A stretch of DNA of 64,000 nucleotides from Haemonchus contortus (Eukaryota; Nematoda; Chromadorea; Rhabditida; Trichostrongylidae). The position numbers were made by a program, and so were the translations under genes. Below are positions 45,126-57,079 of this stretch, piece after piece. The notes under the pieces are model-generated. The model was not told the origin of the DNA. It searched no databases and was given only the letters and a program-made list of their open reading frames with translations. Position 1 is the stretch's first letter; every line of letters starts with the position of its first letter. The DNA lies in NCBI GenBank assembly GCA_000469685.2, contig LS997562.1:38848345-38912344 (forward strand), written 5' to 3'.

Positions 45126-46925
45126 TTCAACTCTAATTAAACTCATTCTCATTCACTCCTCAGCGGCCCTCGCTTATTGTTTATAAGACAAGACAGGCGG
45201 AGGACCTGTGAGCCACATCCTGGTAACGCCATTATTTGATGGTTGGTTTCTTTTGCAACCTTAGATAAAATTGTTGTGGCTTGGTTTCTCCATCAGCCGT
45301 TCTGGTAACCTGAACCCGAAGTTTGTAGCTTGCTACACCATTTCTGCTAGGCATGCATTTCGCCTCGGCAGCGGGTAACCCACATTCAATCTTGACCACT
45401 CGGCTAACCCTGCAATTCTAAAACCTTTAGGACTCGAAAAAGAGATAGCTCAAGGCCACTGAAAAAGAGTGTCAAAGTTTTAACAGCGGGCGGGGCATGC
45501 ACTGAAGGAGGTGGATCCAAAGAAATTCGGTCATTATAAATTTGTATTATAAATGTGCCCTTCAATACTCACTACCTATGAAAATATCATTATAGTATCA
45601 TTACTAATGATAAGAACATGCTTCTGTTTGTCTGTCTGTTTGTCTATCCCGAAGTTTGAAATTTTGATGACCAACCTGAAGGGGTCAAGTCAAGTATAGA
45701 ATGGGTGAAGTCTAGAGCAAGACCAGCAAGGCACATATAAGCTCGAAGGACCCCCGCTAACGAAAATGGGTGGGAGGAGAGAGGGTGTGGGGAAGTACAT
45801 TCGCCGGAATGGGTAGCATAGTGTAAAAACTTTGTACAATTACAGAAAAACGTTTAGAAGAGCCTAAGCGAGGGCCCCTTAGGCTCCTCTAAGGCTTCAT
45901 TAGCCAAATATCCTTGTGTTTCTTCTTAGATTTGAGATGAATAAAGTATCAGTTTAGCTTGCTCAAAGTTTCACATGCTTTTCTACAAGCACAATGAGCA
46001 GCTGAGGAGATAAGTAGCTAAGATTCTAGTGATAATTCAAGTAATGCACTCTATTGAACGTTACATTTCCAACTTCCATGTAGTGTCTGGGTACAAAGCA
46101 GCTTCCTTTTCTCAACAGATGCTGTTAAGGTCGTTTCGGTAGCTTGCCAGTCATTAAAGCGATCGCCACTGATATGGAATATAGGGCTTGCGTTGGCTTT
46201 AACCGCTGAATTCGCGCACTGGTAGGTTTGGTGAATACGACGTATGAAACAATGGGTTTAATACCTTTTCTTGGCAAAACTGCAGCACAGTTCATTCTGC
46301 CTGTGATTTGGTACGATTATAAACGATAATGATCTTTCCTTAATTGTGTGCTGCCAGTTGTGGACATAATTGCTAAGAGGCTGCAGACAAGCTTAAGCAG
46401 TGACGGCCTATTTTTCTGGAATAGAGTCGCCATAACATTAAACGTAAAAAGTCTACAGTCACGATATCCGGTTGGAACCACGTGACATTGCATCAGTCAT
46501 TCCTAGCGCTTCCTCTACTACATCCTTTTGAATCCAGAGCTTGTCACCTTTGTTCTCAGCGTGCGAGCACACCAGTGCTTCGCCCATAACCAATGTCCGT
46601 TTTGAAAGTGTTGGATCACCCTCTTAAATATTGTTACTGCAGGCACGATTTCTGTACCGAACTCTTGCTTCTGTAAAGAATTGAGATACCTATACAAATA
46701 TCTCCCTGACCGTCTTGAACAATCTGAACACAATTCGGTCTCAGCCCAGATGCAGTTTCCATGCGGTAGTTTAACAATGTTGTCTTTGCGTCCCATCGTT
46801 TGGCCCTTGGTTTCATCTAACTTTTGAATGTTGGTTCATTTTATCATGATTTTGAGGAGCAGATTTTCTTTCCAGACGCCCCATTCGGAAATTTCGCGTC
46901 TATTTTGGATACTCATGTTTCTTTT
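45126..46925. other. Intergenic or intronic, no gene supported
   Basis: 45,590-45,680 has a type-A 5'-like motif with (TCTG)n. A 92-codon minus frame at 46,518-46,796 has no recognisable domain, paralog or splice support here. The rest shows nothing I can name. Confidence 0.4.
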
Positions 46926-46929
46926 AATC

Positions 46930-48198
46930 CTACTTTATATAATTCGCTAACTGTGTCTGTTGGTGTGTCGGTGTGTGTGTTTGACCGGAAATTCATAACT
47001 TCTGTTCCCGTGGACCTAGAAAGCTCAAATTTTGTAGCAGTACAGGGACAGCATGTAAACACTTATGGCAGGTGGCAGGGCCGGATTCCGCCCACAGGGG
47101 GTAGGGCGTGCGCGATAGAAATTTTAGGTCGCAAATTCATAATTCCTGTTCCAGTGGACCGAAAGCGTTCGAGATTGGTAGGAGTACAGGAAGCAGAGGA
47201 TAGGAACACTGATGGTGATAACAATTTAAAGGAGATGACAAAGAGCCTTGAAAAGCGAGAGCCACAGGAACCGGTACTTGAATCCTGTTAACGGCAGAGC
47301 TTTGGCACTTCGGAAAACTGTTAGAGACTGATAGAAGCTGATAGGAGGCGAGAGCCAAAAAGTCTACAACGTTTTTAATACTAACAACTGAGCATTCCAG
47401 TAGATAGTGCAGGATGTGAAGGGACCGAAGTTAATTAGTGATAAGGACAGATAGTAACAAGCGAGAAAGCGTTGCAATCCCCTTCGTGTCAACAGTGGAA
47501 CCCTCTCAAAGACGGCAACGTAGGATGTGACGTTGTCGTAGGTACTCTGTGACAGGAACTGATAACAAGTGATAAGAACTGATAAGGGGCCTCAGAGAGC
47601 AAAAGGGTGTTTATGATCAGGCATTGACTTTTTAATACTGTAAATGCTGTAATAGGAACCGATCAAAGACATTTCTCCATAACGAAGTGAGAATTTTGTT
47701 CATTCCTTGCTATTAAACTACGACCGTTACGCAGTAAGCTTTGTGACCCAATGAAGTACCACGATTCCTCTTTGTTTTGTGACATATCATTTGTAACTAA
47801 ACTAATCTGACCGCTGATGATTCGGGATTCCCAATCAACGAAAAATCCGTGGGGGAAATGTTCCATTGATATGAACCTCTGTGGTAGGCGTTATTATCCA
47901 TTTCTGGGTACCATTCAAGACATGGGCTGTCAACCAGTTAAGCCATCAATGTGGCACTATTTCGAGATGAAGAGCAATGAGTCGAGACTTTTAATTATAT
48001 ATAATTAATTATAATACAGAAAAAATCGCTCCCAATTCGAACGCTAATACCGAGGGTATAGAGCTTTTGAAGAAAAAAGATAATTCAAAGGGTTATTTAC
48101 GCATAGCAAATTTCTTACAGGAAGGAAAAGCTCCCGGCGAAGCCGGGTGACACCATAAAAACGAGGGAAGCCCGGCGTCAACCGGGCGACCCGATTGG
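46930..48198 (+). repeat. Type-A Helitron-like repeat, nearly complete
   Basis: From TATATAATTCGCTAACTGTG to hairpin GCCCGGCGTCAACCGGGC (48,170-48,187), then GACCCGATTGG. A cluster of three TGATAA motifs at 47,555-47,590. Same plan as 37,125-38,352. Confidence 0.65.
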
Positions 48199-48414
48199 TT
48201 TTTGAATAATTTCTTCAGCAAATAAGGCTATGAAAATGTGCAGTGATATAACTAAATGTACTAGATTTGGAGTGGAACAATGTCGAGAGACCGCATTTTC
48301 ATTTATCCCACCATACCTCTAACCGATATGCAACTATGAATGAGATCGCCTTATAATTCCTGAAGATGCTAGTCAAGAGCATTAACGACAATCCTTCTTG
48401 ACATCGATACTCAC

Positions 48415-48835
48415 CTCTGTTTTGCTGGTGCCAGGCGACTCCTTATCAGTTATGAATCCCTGGTCATCATATGCGGATGTTGTGGGCGTATCCGAATATT
48501 CGTATTCGGAGGTCGTCGCGAACGTAGTAGAAACTTCTGTCAAGGTAGCTGACGTAGCTGTTGCAGAAGTTTTGGTTGGCGAAGTCGACGTAGCTGTTGT
48601 ATATATTTCGGTTGGCGAAGTCGACGTAGCTGTTGTAGATATTTCGGTTGGCGAAGTCGACGTAGCTGTTGTAGATATTTCGGTTGGCGAAGTCGACGTA
48701 GCTGTTGTAGAAAATTCGGATGACGAAGTCGACGTAGCTGTTGTGGTAGTTTCTGTTGTGATAGTCGTCCCAGCTGTAGTTGAAGGCTCTGTTGAGGTAG
48801 CCTTCGTCATAGAAATGGAAGTGGATGAGGTTGCC
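48415..48835 (-). CDS. Mucin-like S/T exon with 36-bp repeats, X copy 3
   Basis: 140 codons, more than half Ser/Thr. Acceptor CGCTATTTAG, donor GTGAGT. A 36-bp unit (12 residues, TTATSTSPTEIS and variants) repeats about six times across 48,525-48,740 with units 2 to 4 nearly identical, the mark of a recent minisatellite expansion in frame. The last part (SAYDDQGFITDKES) is shared with copy 2, which lacks the repeats. Expected to form an O-glycosylated extracellular stalk (inference). Confidence 0.7.
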
Positions 48836-48849
48836 CTAAATAGCGAAAC

Positions 48850-49490
48850 ATAATTGTATCAAACAGTTGTGTTCAAAGTGGGGGAATGCATTAAATTTTA
48901 CATGAACTCTTCTAGCGCTTCTGCCGCATTGTTTTTCATTTTGCCTGAAAAGAATGCTGCGGGAAAGGAGGGGGCTCGCTCATTATTCCAGAAAAAAATA
49001 AACCTGCACGCAGATGTTCCAATAGTATTTCACCTGCTTTCCTTGCGCAGTATTGCACGTTGGATCCGTGAGCATTTAAAGCTGACTGGAACAAATATTA
49101 GACATTTCTTACATTAAGTATAGGAGTTTGCAGAGATTTCGCATTTTCTGCTATTCTGCTAACAAACATTTCTCACTGATTCACAAGTCGACTGTCAAAA
49201 AGGGCAATGATGTTAGAATGATTGATTCAATGAACTTGAGAATTTTCGATGAGACTGTTATGCGCACCTCTCTACCATACATCTCTCTAATGGTTCAGTA
49301 GTTTTTACTAGCGATAGGCATGATTTCAAAGTTATCACTTTACTAACGCGATAGTAGTGTCTGCTGCTCTGTAGCTGTGATTGTTCGTGTGTATTTGTGT
49401 ATGCTGTTGTCGTTGTGTGAGTGACGTACCAGAAATGACAATTCCTGTTTCTGAGGACCTAAGGCATGTAACTTTGATACGAGTCCACCT
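48850..49490. other. No gene seen
   Basis: Unique-looking sequence upstream of the mucin exon. The 5' exons of X copy 3 (signal peptide) should lie here or further right, but I could not identify them. Confidence 0.4.
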
Positions 49491-49499
49491 CGTTTAGGA

Positions 49500-50060
49500 A
49501 GCAGAGAAGATAATCTGGGTTTGTTAAATACTACCTCATCTAAACGTTTCAATCCCGCTATCGATAATATTATGCGTCGCCCGGAATGGGAGCCCGCTAC
49601 ATACATTAGCTCCGCTTCGCAGACGGCATCGTGCTTATAACAACGAACATCGAGCAGGCACAACGACTGCTGCACTGACTGACTCCATAATGTTTAAGGG
49701 TGGTTTGGCTTAGGATTTAATCTAAGAAGACGATGTTCAACAGGAACAAATTGGTTCCCAGTGCTTCATCTGCGAACGGAAACTTTATCAAAACATGCCA
49801 AAGCTGTGCGTGTCTAGGTCGAGAAATCAACATGATGAACTACCTATCCGGAGCTTAGCGAAATAAAACGCGCAATTCGCGGAAAATTTGAGAACACTGA
49901 AGGAGTAGAGGAGAAAGCAAGGGAGATCTGACACTGCGCTGATCTACTCGGCGCCTGTGAGACTTGAACGCTATGAAAGCCGGATGAGCATGATACGGCG
50001 TCATTCAACCTGTTTGAAGGACGGTGTACGGAATTTCTTGATGCACTCAAATGCAATTGC
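49500..50060 (+). mobile_element. RTE-like LINE fragment, RT catalytic region onward
   Basis: Plus strand. FNPAIDNIMRRPEWE, then LRFADGIVLITTNIEQAQRL (49,608-49,668), where the catalytic FADD reads FADG, then KTMFNRNKLVP and CLGREINMMNYLS (to about 49,855). This order is the 3' half of RTE-type reverse transcriptases common in hookworms. Stops and shifts throughout. Separate from the fragment at 51.4-53.1 kb, since the order is reversed. Confidence 0.8.
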
Positions 50061-50069
50061 AGGGGGAAT

Positions 50070-51410
50070 CTGGAGTTCTGAGCCCTGTCTTTTTTTTGGG
50101 CACAAGTGGGGGTCCGCTGCTCGGAGGAATCACTGATGGGCGGGCTGACAAGTGGTACAGGTGATGGGAACGCAATGGAACTGGGGTGTGAAGTTCTTTT
50201 TCGGTATCTAATTTTAGCTGTTCATGTTACACGACGTTCGCAAAACTTCGCAACACGCATATTAATTCCTCTGCAGCTCCAATGTCATTAGGAGCTGTGA
50301 CACTCCTTCATTGTCATGCAATTCTGATTCATGTTTAGTGTTTTCAGCAGTTTATGTGAAAACGGCCATCAAACTGGAAAGTCGCTGCTTTTCGAACTAA
50401 TCGCTAAATAATGCGAGCTCTGAGTGCAGAGCCATTAGTGTGTATTATTCACGCCTACAAATCAAGCATGAGTAAGTTCCTGGTTGCGGGAAGGGAGCTA
50501 ATAAAACATTGGAATATATAAAGAACCAAACGACAAGGAGGAACAAGCACTGATTGATACAGGTACATTGTATACATAAACAAATATCTTGATAAGCGTT
50601 TCCTGAAGGCCAACATTCACAACTGAATCGGAAGCCGTTTTAACTGTGTGTGGTATACTGGAAGAGGAATTTCCTCTCTAATGAACTATCAATAAACCAC
50701 AATGAAGCCTGCCTTGGCTTTGATTAGGTCGCCAAACTGAATTTGTGAAAGTCTTTTTTTCGGTATTCTGTTAGAGTGTTAAGTGAAATCGAGCAAAGCT
50801 AAACATTACTTCGAAAGTCTCCAGCTGCGTTGCACAGATTGGTGATTGGTTGCAGTAGCAATTAGCAAATAGATAGAAATTATGTCGCGAGAATTCTTAA
50901 ATACTGATGAGTTCCATTTCGATTAAACAAGTCGGCCATCTAACTCGAAAATGTCCAATCATTGAATGAATTTATCACCGGTCAGATGTTCACACCAGAT
51001 GACGGATAGGGGAATAAATTGCTGGTAAGTAAGTCAGCAGTATTCACTAAGAGAGTACTTAGATTGAGGGTATGGACTACCTGTTCCTGCTGTTTTGGGT
51101 ACCTTCTGTAGCTTGCAGGTGTACCCAGCATATTCGGGAGGCAATTCGGGACAATCTCCAAAATCAAAGTCCATCGTCCACCCTGGAGGACGCCGACTAG
51201 CTACTCTGTATTAAAACAACTCCCACGATGAAGCCTGGCAAACTACATGTGGGTACCCATAGGCCGGAATAGTAATACAAGTGAGCTACGCTCCTCTGAA
51301 CCTGAACCTGCTCTGAGCCTCCTCTGAAGCCCCAAACGTTGGGTGGGAATGCTCGCAAAAGGATGCCTGAATCTCGGAGTCAAAACTGCTATTTGAAAGA
51401 AAGGGAGGAC
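50070..51410. other. No gene seen
   Basis: Low-similarity sequence between two LINE fragments; no frame with splice support or known motif. The last 150 bp may be the 5' part of the next LINE. Confidence 0.4.
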
Positions 51411-51414
51411 TGAG

Positions 51415-53134
51415 ACAGCGTTGTGTGCTACTAATGCACAATTGCTTGCATCGGAAGCGTGTATAGAAAATCTGATGATACAAGTTAGGAAGATCAAGTA
51501 CGACGTCATCCGACTAACCGAGACGAGGAGTCGTCGCCCGCTGCTGTTTCAAGATTGGAAAAGGGTTACTCCTTGAAACATGCGACAGCAGATGCCTCGG
51601 CGACGTAGGTTTCAATATGCACTTGTTTATGAATATCGGAAGCTTGACTTCAGCGAAAAGATTGGGTTCGGAAGCACAATTGAAGAGCCATACATATATC
51701 GGGATAACGGAATGAAAGCAGTGATGAGCAGTGCAGAGTTTGCCAAACCGAAGATGGTTATTCGCGTTTTCAGAAGCCCTCTCAATCGGGAGTAATTCCA
51801 TAATGAAATGGACCACATGTCTTCAATCGGAATATTGGTGATCGGAGTACCGTCTCCTCTTAAATAGATTCCGTTCTACGGCGCGCGAAGAAAGAGTTGC
51901 GATACCCATGGAACGAGGCCTTAAGACCTCAGCTGAAACCATCTTGCTTTCTGTGCGAATCTCCGGGTAAATTCTTTAGAAAACAACGGGGATCGACGTT
52001 CGCGTTCGTCGAAATTTGGTTACCCCGCCCAGTTCGCGCGCGGCGCAGTCCATTTTGATGTCGATGTGCTATTACAATAGCATTAAGTGACAGCAAAGCG
52101 AATGTTTTGCACCGTGTTATCTTCTCTTTTAGCAGACTGCAATGGACCAAGCGCAAATAATTTGCCCCAATGACAACTGCAACGTCCGTCAACTATAGCG
52201 GGCTGACGCGGAGCATGTGACTGCTGCGGCGTGACCTGCTTTCGGCGGAGGCGCACAACGAAGCGCACCCATCGACAACATCGACGACGAGTGCAACCGG
52301 AGGTCGAACATATTCACAATAGTGCTAAGGAAGCAGAAAAGATACACGCACCCAAGGAATGTTTCTTCTCGAAGACTCTTGAGGTAATAGGCCAGCGTGG
52401 GATCGTGCTAGTTACATGTAATCATCAACAAGCTCCGAACTTGCGAAACTATGTAGATAAGCAGAGTTCTCGATGGCGCCGCCGAGCTTGGAAAGAGCAT
52501 TCTCAGAGCTATGCCAATAATAAGATTAAGATGACCTTCCCTGATCGTCTTAACGGAACAGATAGCGCATCTCAAAAGCCAGTGGAGAAGGTCATCCACG
52601 TCTTCTACTCAGATCTTTTTCACAGACACCTCCACCTGCCTAACTCCCTTCTTAGGCAGGGCGGAAATGTTGTTCATTCAAATCTCCCTTCTGCAATTCG
52701 AAGTGCCATCACGCCAATCAAGAATTTTACTTCGCCCAACCTTGATCGGAACCATCAAAATATGTGATGAACCATCCTTCAAATATTTCCAGAACATTGA
52801 CTAAGCTCTTCACGTGGTATTTGTCGAAGTGTATAGGCACGATTATAGCCTTCGATATTCAGGGTGTTCCTTTTCAACGGATAAGGATGCTTCTTGAGCT
52901 TACGACTTTCTCACGACCAGGATTTTGCCATTCTATGAGGAGTTCATCATCCCCGTAAGGAAAGGGGTGATACCATTTCGCTCGAATTTTCTAGGACCGC
53001 TCTCGAGACCATCATGCGCCACTTGGAATGGAAAGACTTGGAAGTGCAGGAGGCTGATCGTTAATCACATTCGTTGTGCAAAGGACATCATGCTTAAAAC
53101 TCCAAAAATCGAGCAGGCGGAACGAATGTAGGCC
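51415..53134 (+). mobile_element. RTE-like LINE, endonuclease to reverse transcriptase, internally deleted
   Basis: Plus strand. Endonuclease start NAQLLASEACIENLMIQVRK then IKYDVIRLTETRSRRPL (51,436-51,546). Connector HIHNSAKEAEKIHAPKE..LEVIGQRG (52,309-52,403) and EKVIHVFYSDLFHRHLHLPN (52,588-52,650). RT parts: LTKLFTWYLSKC, then a jump to DIQGVPFQRIRMLLEL (52,853-52,905) that skips the central RT motifs, then FYEEFIIPVRKGV, and HIRCAKDIMLKTPKIEQAERM (53,065-53,131), where the catalytic ADD reads AKD. The family copies RNA into DNA at a nicked target; this copy has lost the polymerase core and has several stops. Confidence 0.85.
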
Positions 53135-53257
53135 GAGTTCCAAAGAGAATATAATTACTTTATATGAAGCGATCGCGTCTGTCCGTCCGTCTGTTTGTAC
53201 GGAAATTCATATCTCCTGTCCATGTGAACCTATGACGTTCAAATTTGGTAGGGATAC

Positions 53258-53377
53258 AGGCAATGTTCAAAAATGGAGTAGTTGGCCTCAAAGACGTTCC
53301 TCACTCTGACAGTGACACAAACCCCGTCCCCTGTGGGCGGAGCCTGGTCCTGCCACCCACCATTGTATGTGTTCCCA
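53258..53377 (+). repeat. Small palindrome, left arm (120 bp)
   Basis: Pairs with 53,395-53,514 with one mismatch; spacer only 17 bp. Made of type-A internal unit sequence (CCCGTCCCCTGTGGGCGGAG, CCACCCACCATTG). Confidence 0.95.
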
Positions 53378-53394
53378 TGGGAACACATACAGGA

Positions 53395-53514
53395 TGGGAA
53401 CACATACAATGGTGGGTGGCAAGACCAGGCTCCGCCCACAGGGGACGGGGTTTGTGTCACTGTCAGAGTGAGGAACGTCTTTGAGGCCAACTACTCCATT
53501 TTTGAACATTGCCT
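53395..53514 (-). repeat. Small palindrome, right arm (120 bp)
   Basis: Inverted copy of 53,258-53,377. The centre also contains a perfect 26-bp palindrome (53,365-53,390) formed by an extra copy of the inner arm end. Confidence 0.95.
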
Positions 53515-53772
53515 AAAAATTATCAGCGGTGTGCTTGGCCAAGATACCATCTCCGCACTGAGCACAAGTGTCGCGAACAGATTTCAGCATCAGACTCAGA
53601 AAAAAGGCAAAAAGGAGATGATCTCGGAAAGAGCCTCTTTTCTCGGCTTGACGTTCCATTTTAGTGATAAGAAAAACCAGTATGGGCAAAACGTAAAACA
53701 GATTTCGATCGAGAAACCATCCCTCTTGATTAGCATAAAGCATTACGCCACAGAAAATGGGGAAAACGGAAT

Positions 53773-56700
53773 TCAAAGGTAAACAAAAACGGCGGGACCA
53801 AGTAGGCAACCTGATATGTCGCTTTCTAAAGTAATGCGAACCCTAAATTTAGAAATTAAGTCCTTACCTTCTTCGTCTTCAGGGCAATAAATGCTTCCAT
53901 TAAAGTGTAACATTTCGCAGCCCAGTGGATTCTCAGATTTAGGACTTTTCTGCTCCTAATGAAATAAAGCTCAGATATTACAATATTAGACGCTCGTCAA
54001 GATTCTACTCTACTACTTTGGATGAACCGTGCCACTTTTACGACGTCAATTTCTTTAATGATGGTTTTGCCTACATGATCATCCATATGATGAAACTAAT
54101 TAAACAAACATTTTGAACATTTTAAGGTGGGATGCAAGTCCTCGACAGCCGACATGTATTCCTTCCTGAATGAGCCCTTTTCAATCTCTTCGCCTTTATA
54201 TTAACCGGGACTTGTTTCATAAGAAAGGTGTAGGTGTTAATCATTCTGTTACCATCGAGTTCTTCAATTTGAGCTTCTCTATTACTTCTGGAGAAGCGGC
54301 TGCTTCGTCTGCAGGTCAGGTGGTACATTCCTACCGTGTACGTGAGTAAGTAATTTCTTCGACTGGCTTCCACAATCTTGCTTGTAAAGTTAAGTCACTA
54401 ATGTGGTTACGCTGAAGGTGAACTACTAGAGACATTCCTCGCCTAACCTAAGTAGATCAATCTCTCACTAATGACAAGTATGTGTCGGATAAGTAGGAAA
54501 TGGTATTCAAATGAATTGAGAGTGGTGGTGGCGGAGTTGGTATAGCGGCAAGTGGCGCACTACTGACACGCATGATCACAGCATGAGGTTCGAGTCCTGA
54601 ATCAATATCCACCCAGGCCAACAAGACCTTCCATTCCTCTAGGGTTGGTTAATTGGTACAATAATCGTCTGAGAGGATGAAAGCACTAACTTGTGCACTG
54701 GCTGACCACCACACGTCATTGCATACGCGTTCAATACGCCATTACGATTCTGAATGTGCGGGCGCATCCCTCAGATTGGATTGATTACCGCCCACTGCTT
54801 TATCCCTCTATACTTTAGAATCAGCGAATGAGTGAGAATCCGAAATTCTGTCCAATAGACAAAATGAAGACATCAAATAAAATCAACGCTTGTGGTGTAT
54901 TTTGAAGTGAGAAATCGCAGAATAAATTTTTTCCGGCTCGCAACATAATATTCTCCTTGGAAACAATATCGCTGGATCCGCATGCAGTGCTGAGAGAATC
55001 GCGCTAGGCTTATTGCTATTGTGGTTCACTGTCAATATCTTTGGATGGGAGGTCATCATACGATCCTCGGTTTCAGTGAGTTATAAAGGCTTAAAGATTG
55101 TGCCGTGTGTATCCTCTGACGAGTTTCATCGGCATTGTAGAGCTTCTACCATTCACAACGGAACCCACGTAGGAAGTTCAAACAGCTTGCTATTACCAAT
55201 AGCGACAGTGAGGAGCAGTTCTGTACAGTTCTTGCTTGATGTAGTCATCTCTTTGCACAATTGCAACAACTGAAATCTCGTCCGAACACCCCTACTAAGT
55301 TATTGTCGTCATGGTGATATCGTCCGAATTATACTTTTCCAACTTTTGAGAAGTCCTATTTTTCGCGAAATTCGCGAATTTTCTCGCTTTCTTCACTACC
55401 GATGAACTATTCCCAACTTACAATTTCTCTTTTCGAACAAAAAGGAGTACCTCGAAATTATCGTGAACTGTGCCTTTAGAAGCGGTAATGCTCATCAATT
55501 CATCAATCGAATCAAGCACTTTCCATATCATTGCCGAATTTTGGATTTTTTTCTATGGAGTGTTTATCACGGGTTTCGGATATCTATGGTTCGATGGGAG
55601 ATGAAACATGAAGAATCACGATGGATCAGAAAGGAAAAAGGGTTACGCAATGAAGTCGAGTGCAAAATCTAGTTGGGAAGCAGTGGAATTCAGCTCTTGG
55701 AGAAGGTAGCTTCGACGATGTTGGAGATGGCAAAGAGATGGGTGGCAGTACGAAGCATATGAGAAAGAAGTTGCTAGTGATGCAAACATTAACAACAAAT
55801 CTCTGCAATAGAGAAGCAAACGCTGCACGATAGTAATGAGGCAAGGAGTAGGATTGTGATAGCAGAATTCCTTTCAACGGCATATGGAATCGAATTCTCG
55901 ACGAAGCTGTGCTAGAAAACAATTATTTTCTTGCTAGGGGCATTGGATTGACATCCACAGTTAGAATATGAAGTGAAGGAAAAACAATAAATTATTCATT
56001 AAAAGATAAGAGACTAAGCAGCGATTACGTGAGATCGTGATACCGTCTAGAAAAATCAAAACTGGTGTCAAAGGTTTACAACAGTGGCCTCACACATCAA
56101 CGGGCAGCAGTAGAGATCTTACAAGTAATCCAACAGTTGTAACTGTGTGAAGGGATGGAGAACTGTAGATCCCAAATCCGTCCTGCATTTGATCTTGTCT
56201 CGCGCATTGAACGTCTCAGGGTCTTAGATCAGGATGACCATTAGACTCTACCGCTCTTTTTGTACCTTACATAAGGGCCTGTTTGTACAACTAATCATTC
56301 TTCAATTCGCTGCGATGAATCCTCTTTTGTCTTGCGTTCGACGACATGGCAGAAATAGAGGAAAATCCAGGATAGCTGGGAAATATTTACGAGAAGAAAA
56401 ACTGGAAAAAGTAGTTTTAACTTACACCAGGGTAGAAACCGGAAGCTTCGAATTCGACCGCTCCATACTTATTTTTAAAAAAATTTTTGGCGGAACAGTA
56501 GGAATGGGGGTTTTTCAATTTCTGTATTTCACCCTAAAATTCAGAATGTTAATAGGATAAGGGATAGGTGGAGTGTAGTTTTCTTCGATAAATTGATTTT
56601 GACGGCTGCCTTCCAAAATATTCAGCAAATTGGAGATTTTGAGAGAAGATTTTTGTTCACCGAGAGTTTTTTAGCTACTATTAATGTATTTGTAAAACTC

Positions 56701-56809
56701 ACGTTATCGTGATACCATCTCCCAACATAGCAAAAACTAAGTTTTTTACTTTCTCCTTCTTGGGCAAGTGAGATATAGAAGACTATCGCACAGGACCACA
56801 GAAGACATT
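53773..56809 (-). CDS. Family Y gene, copy 3 (partial; four exons seen)
   Basis: Exon a 56809-56703 (TTTTTTTTCAG acceptor, GTGAGT donor; CLLWSCAIVFYISLAQEGES), exon b 56533-56426 (GAATTTTAG, GTAAGT; GEIQKLKNPHSYCSAKNFFK), exon d 53955-53868 (TTTCATTAG, GTAAGG; EQKSPKSENPLGCEMLHFNG), last exon 53810-53773 (ACATATCAG; CLLGPAVFVYL, TGA). Phases match Y copy 1 throughout. Unlike the palindrome copies it has a GT donor after exon a and keeps exon d, so it is the most complete Y copy in the window. The intron between b and d contains a SINE at 54.5 kb. Exon a begins mid-codon, so the start exon is not identified. Function unknown. The short hydrophobic C-terminus after a Cys could be a GPI-type signal (weak inference). 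Confidence 0.6.
53868..53955 (-). CDS. Family Y exon d, copy 3
   Basis: 88 bp, 29 codons plus one base; two Cys (PLGCEML, IYCPEDEE). Same boundaries and phases as 2,895-2,985. Confidence 0.62.
54522..54826 (+). mobile_element. tRNA-derived SINE (family 1), complete
   Basis: Starts GTGGTGGTGGCGGAGTTGGT; A-box-like TGGTATAGCGG and a perfect B box GGTTCGAGTCC about 45 bp on. Body with GGTACAATAATC, AAAGCACTAACTTGTGCA, GGGCGCATCCCTC, tail GATTGATTACCGCCCACTGC. Flanked by imperfect direct repeats AATGAATTGAGA (54,510-54,521) and AATGAGTGAGA (from 54,827). Y copy 1 has no SINE at the matching place. Confidence 0.85.
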
Positions 56810-57079
56810 CTGAAAAAAAATGCGCACTTTTTTTCCTCCAGAACGGTACGCTTAGTTCAATTCCTTGAAAAACCTTGAGCAAGAAACTGTTCTGTTCAGT
56901 TCACTTCCCTAAAAAATTATCCGTTTCTCTTTTTTCTTACATCATTGCAGACCCTATTTACAAGTTTGCAATGGGAACTCTGTCGCAATGTTTTCACAAT
57001 ATCGATAGGTTACATACAACATACACCTTTGATAATGTGGCGAATTCCAGCTAATTAGCGGAATTTATATTCTACTTAT

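Larger units (their letters stand above)
40612..48835 (-). pseudogene. Family X type I membrane protein, copy 3
   Basis: Exons: S/T 48835-48415, P 42286-42078, linker 41264-41221, transmembrane 40901-40814, tail 40746-40612, all with conserved splice sites and phases. The S/T exon is 421 bp, open, with a 12-residue repeat (TTATSTSPTEIS). The linker reads AAEHQPMYSLLGQYG; the helix LAVLVACAISLIVIIAIIPV followed by MMRNRKRNE; the tail HVEGAVGKRGTSKLKGSQEM onward, 44 residues, TAA. Exon P has an in-frame TAG after QLLWM, where copy 2 reads QLFGC, so the full chain is broken unless P is skipped. Skipping P (209 bp) would also shift frame. The intron between S/T and P carries a LINE (43.3-45.1 kb) and a type-A repeat (46.9-48.2 kb). 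Confidence 0.6.

Noticed and set aside
46518..46796. 92-codon minus-strand frame
   Set aside because: No recognisable domain, no paralog in the window, no splice support; length is within chance.
53282..53782. 166-codon plus-strand frame across the small palindrome
   Set aside because: Half of it is the inverted repeat itself, and the rest is antisense to the region of Y copy 3's last exon.
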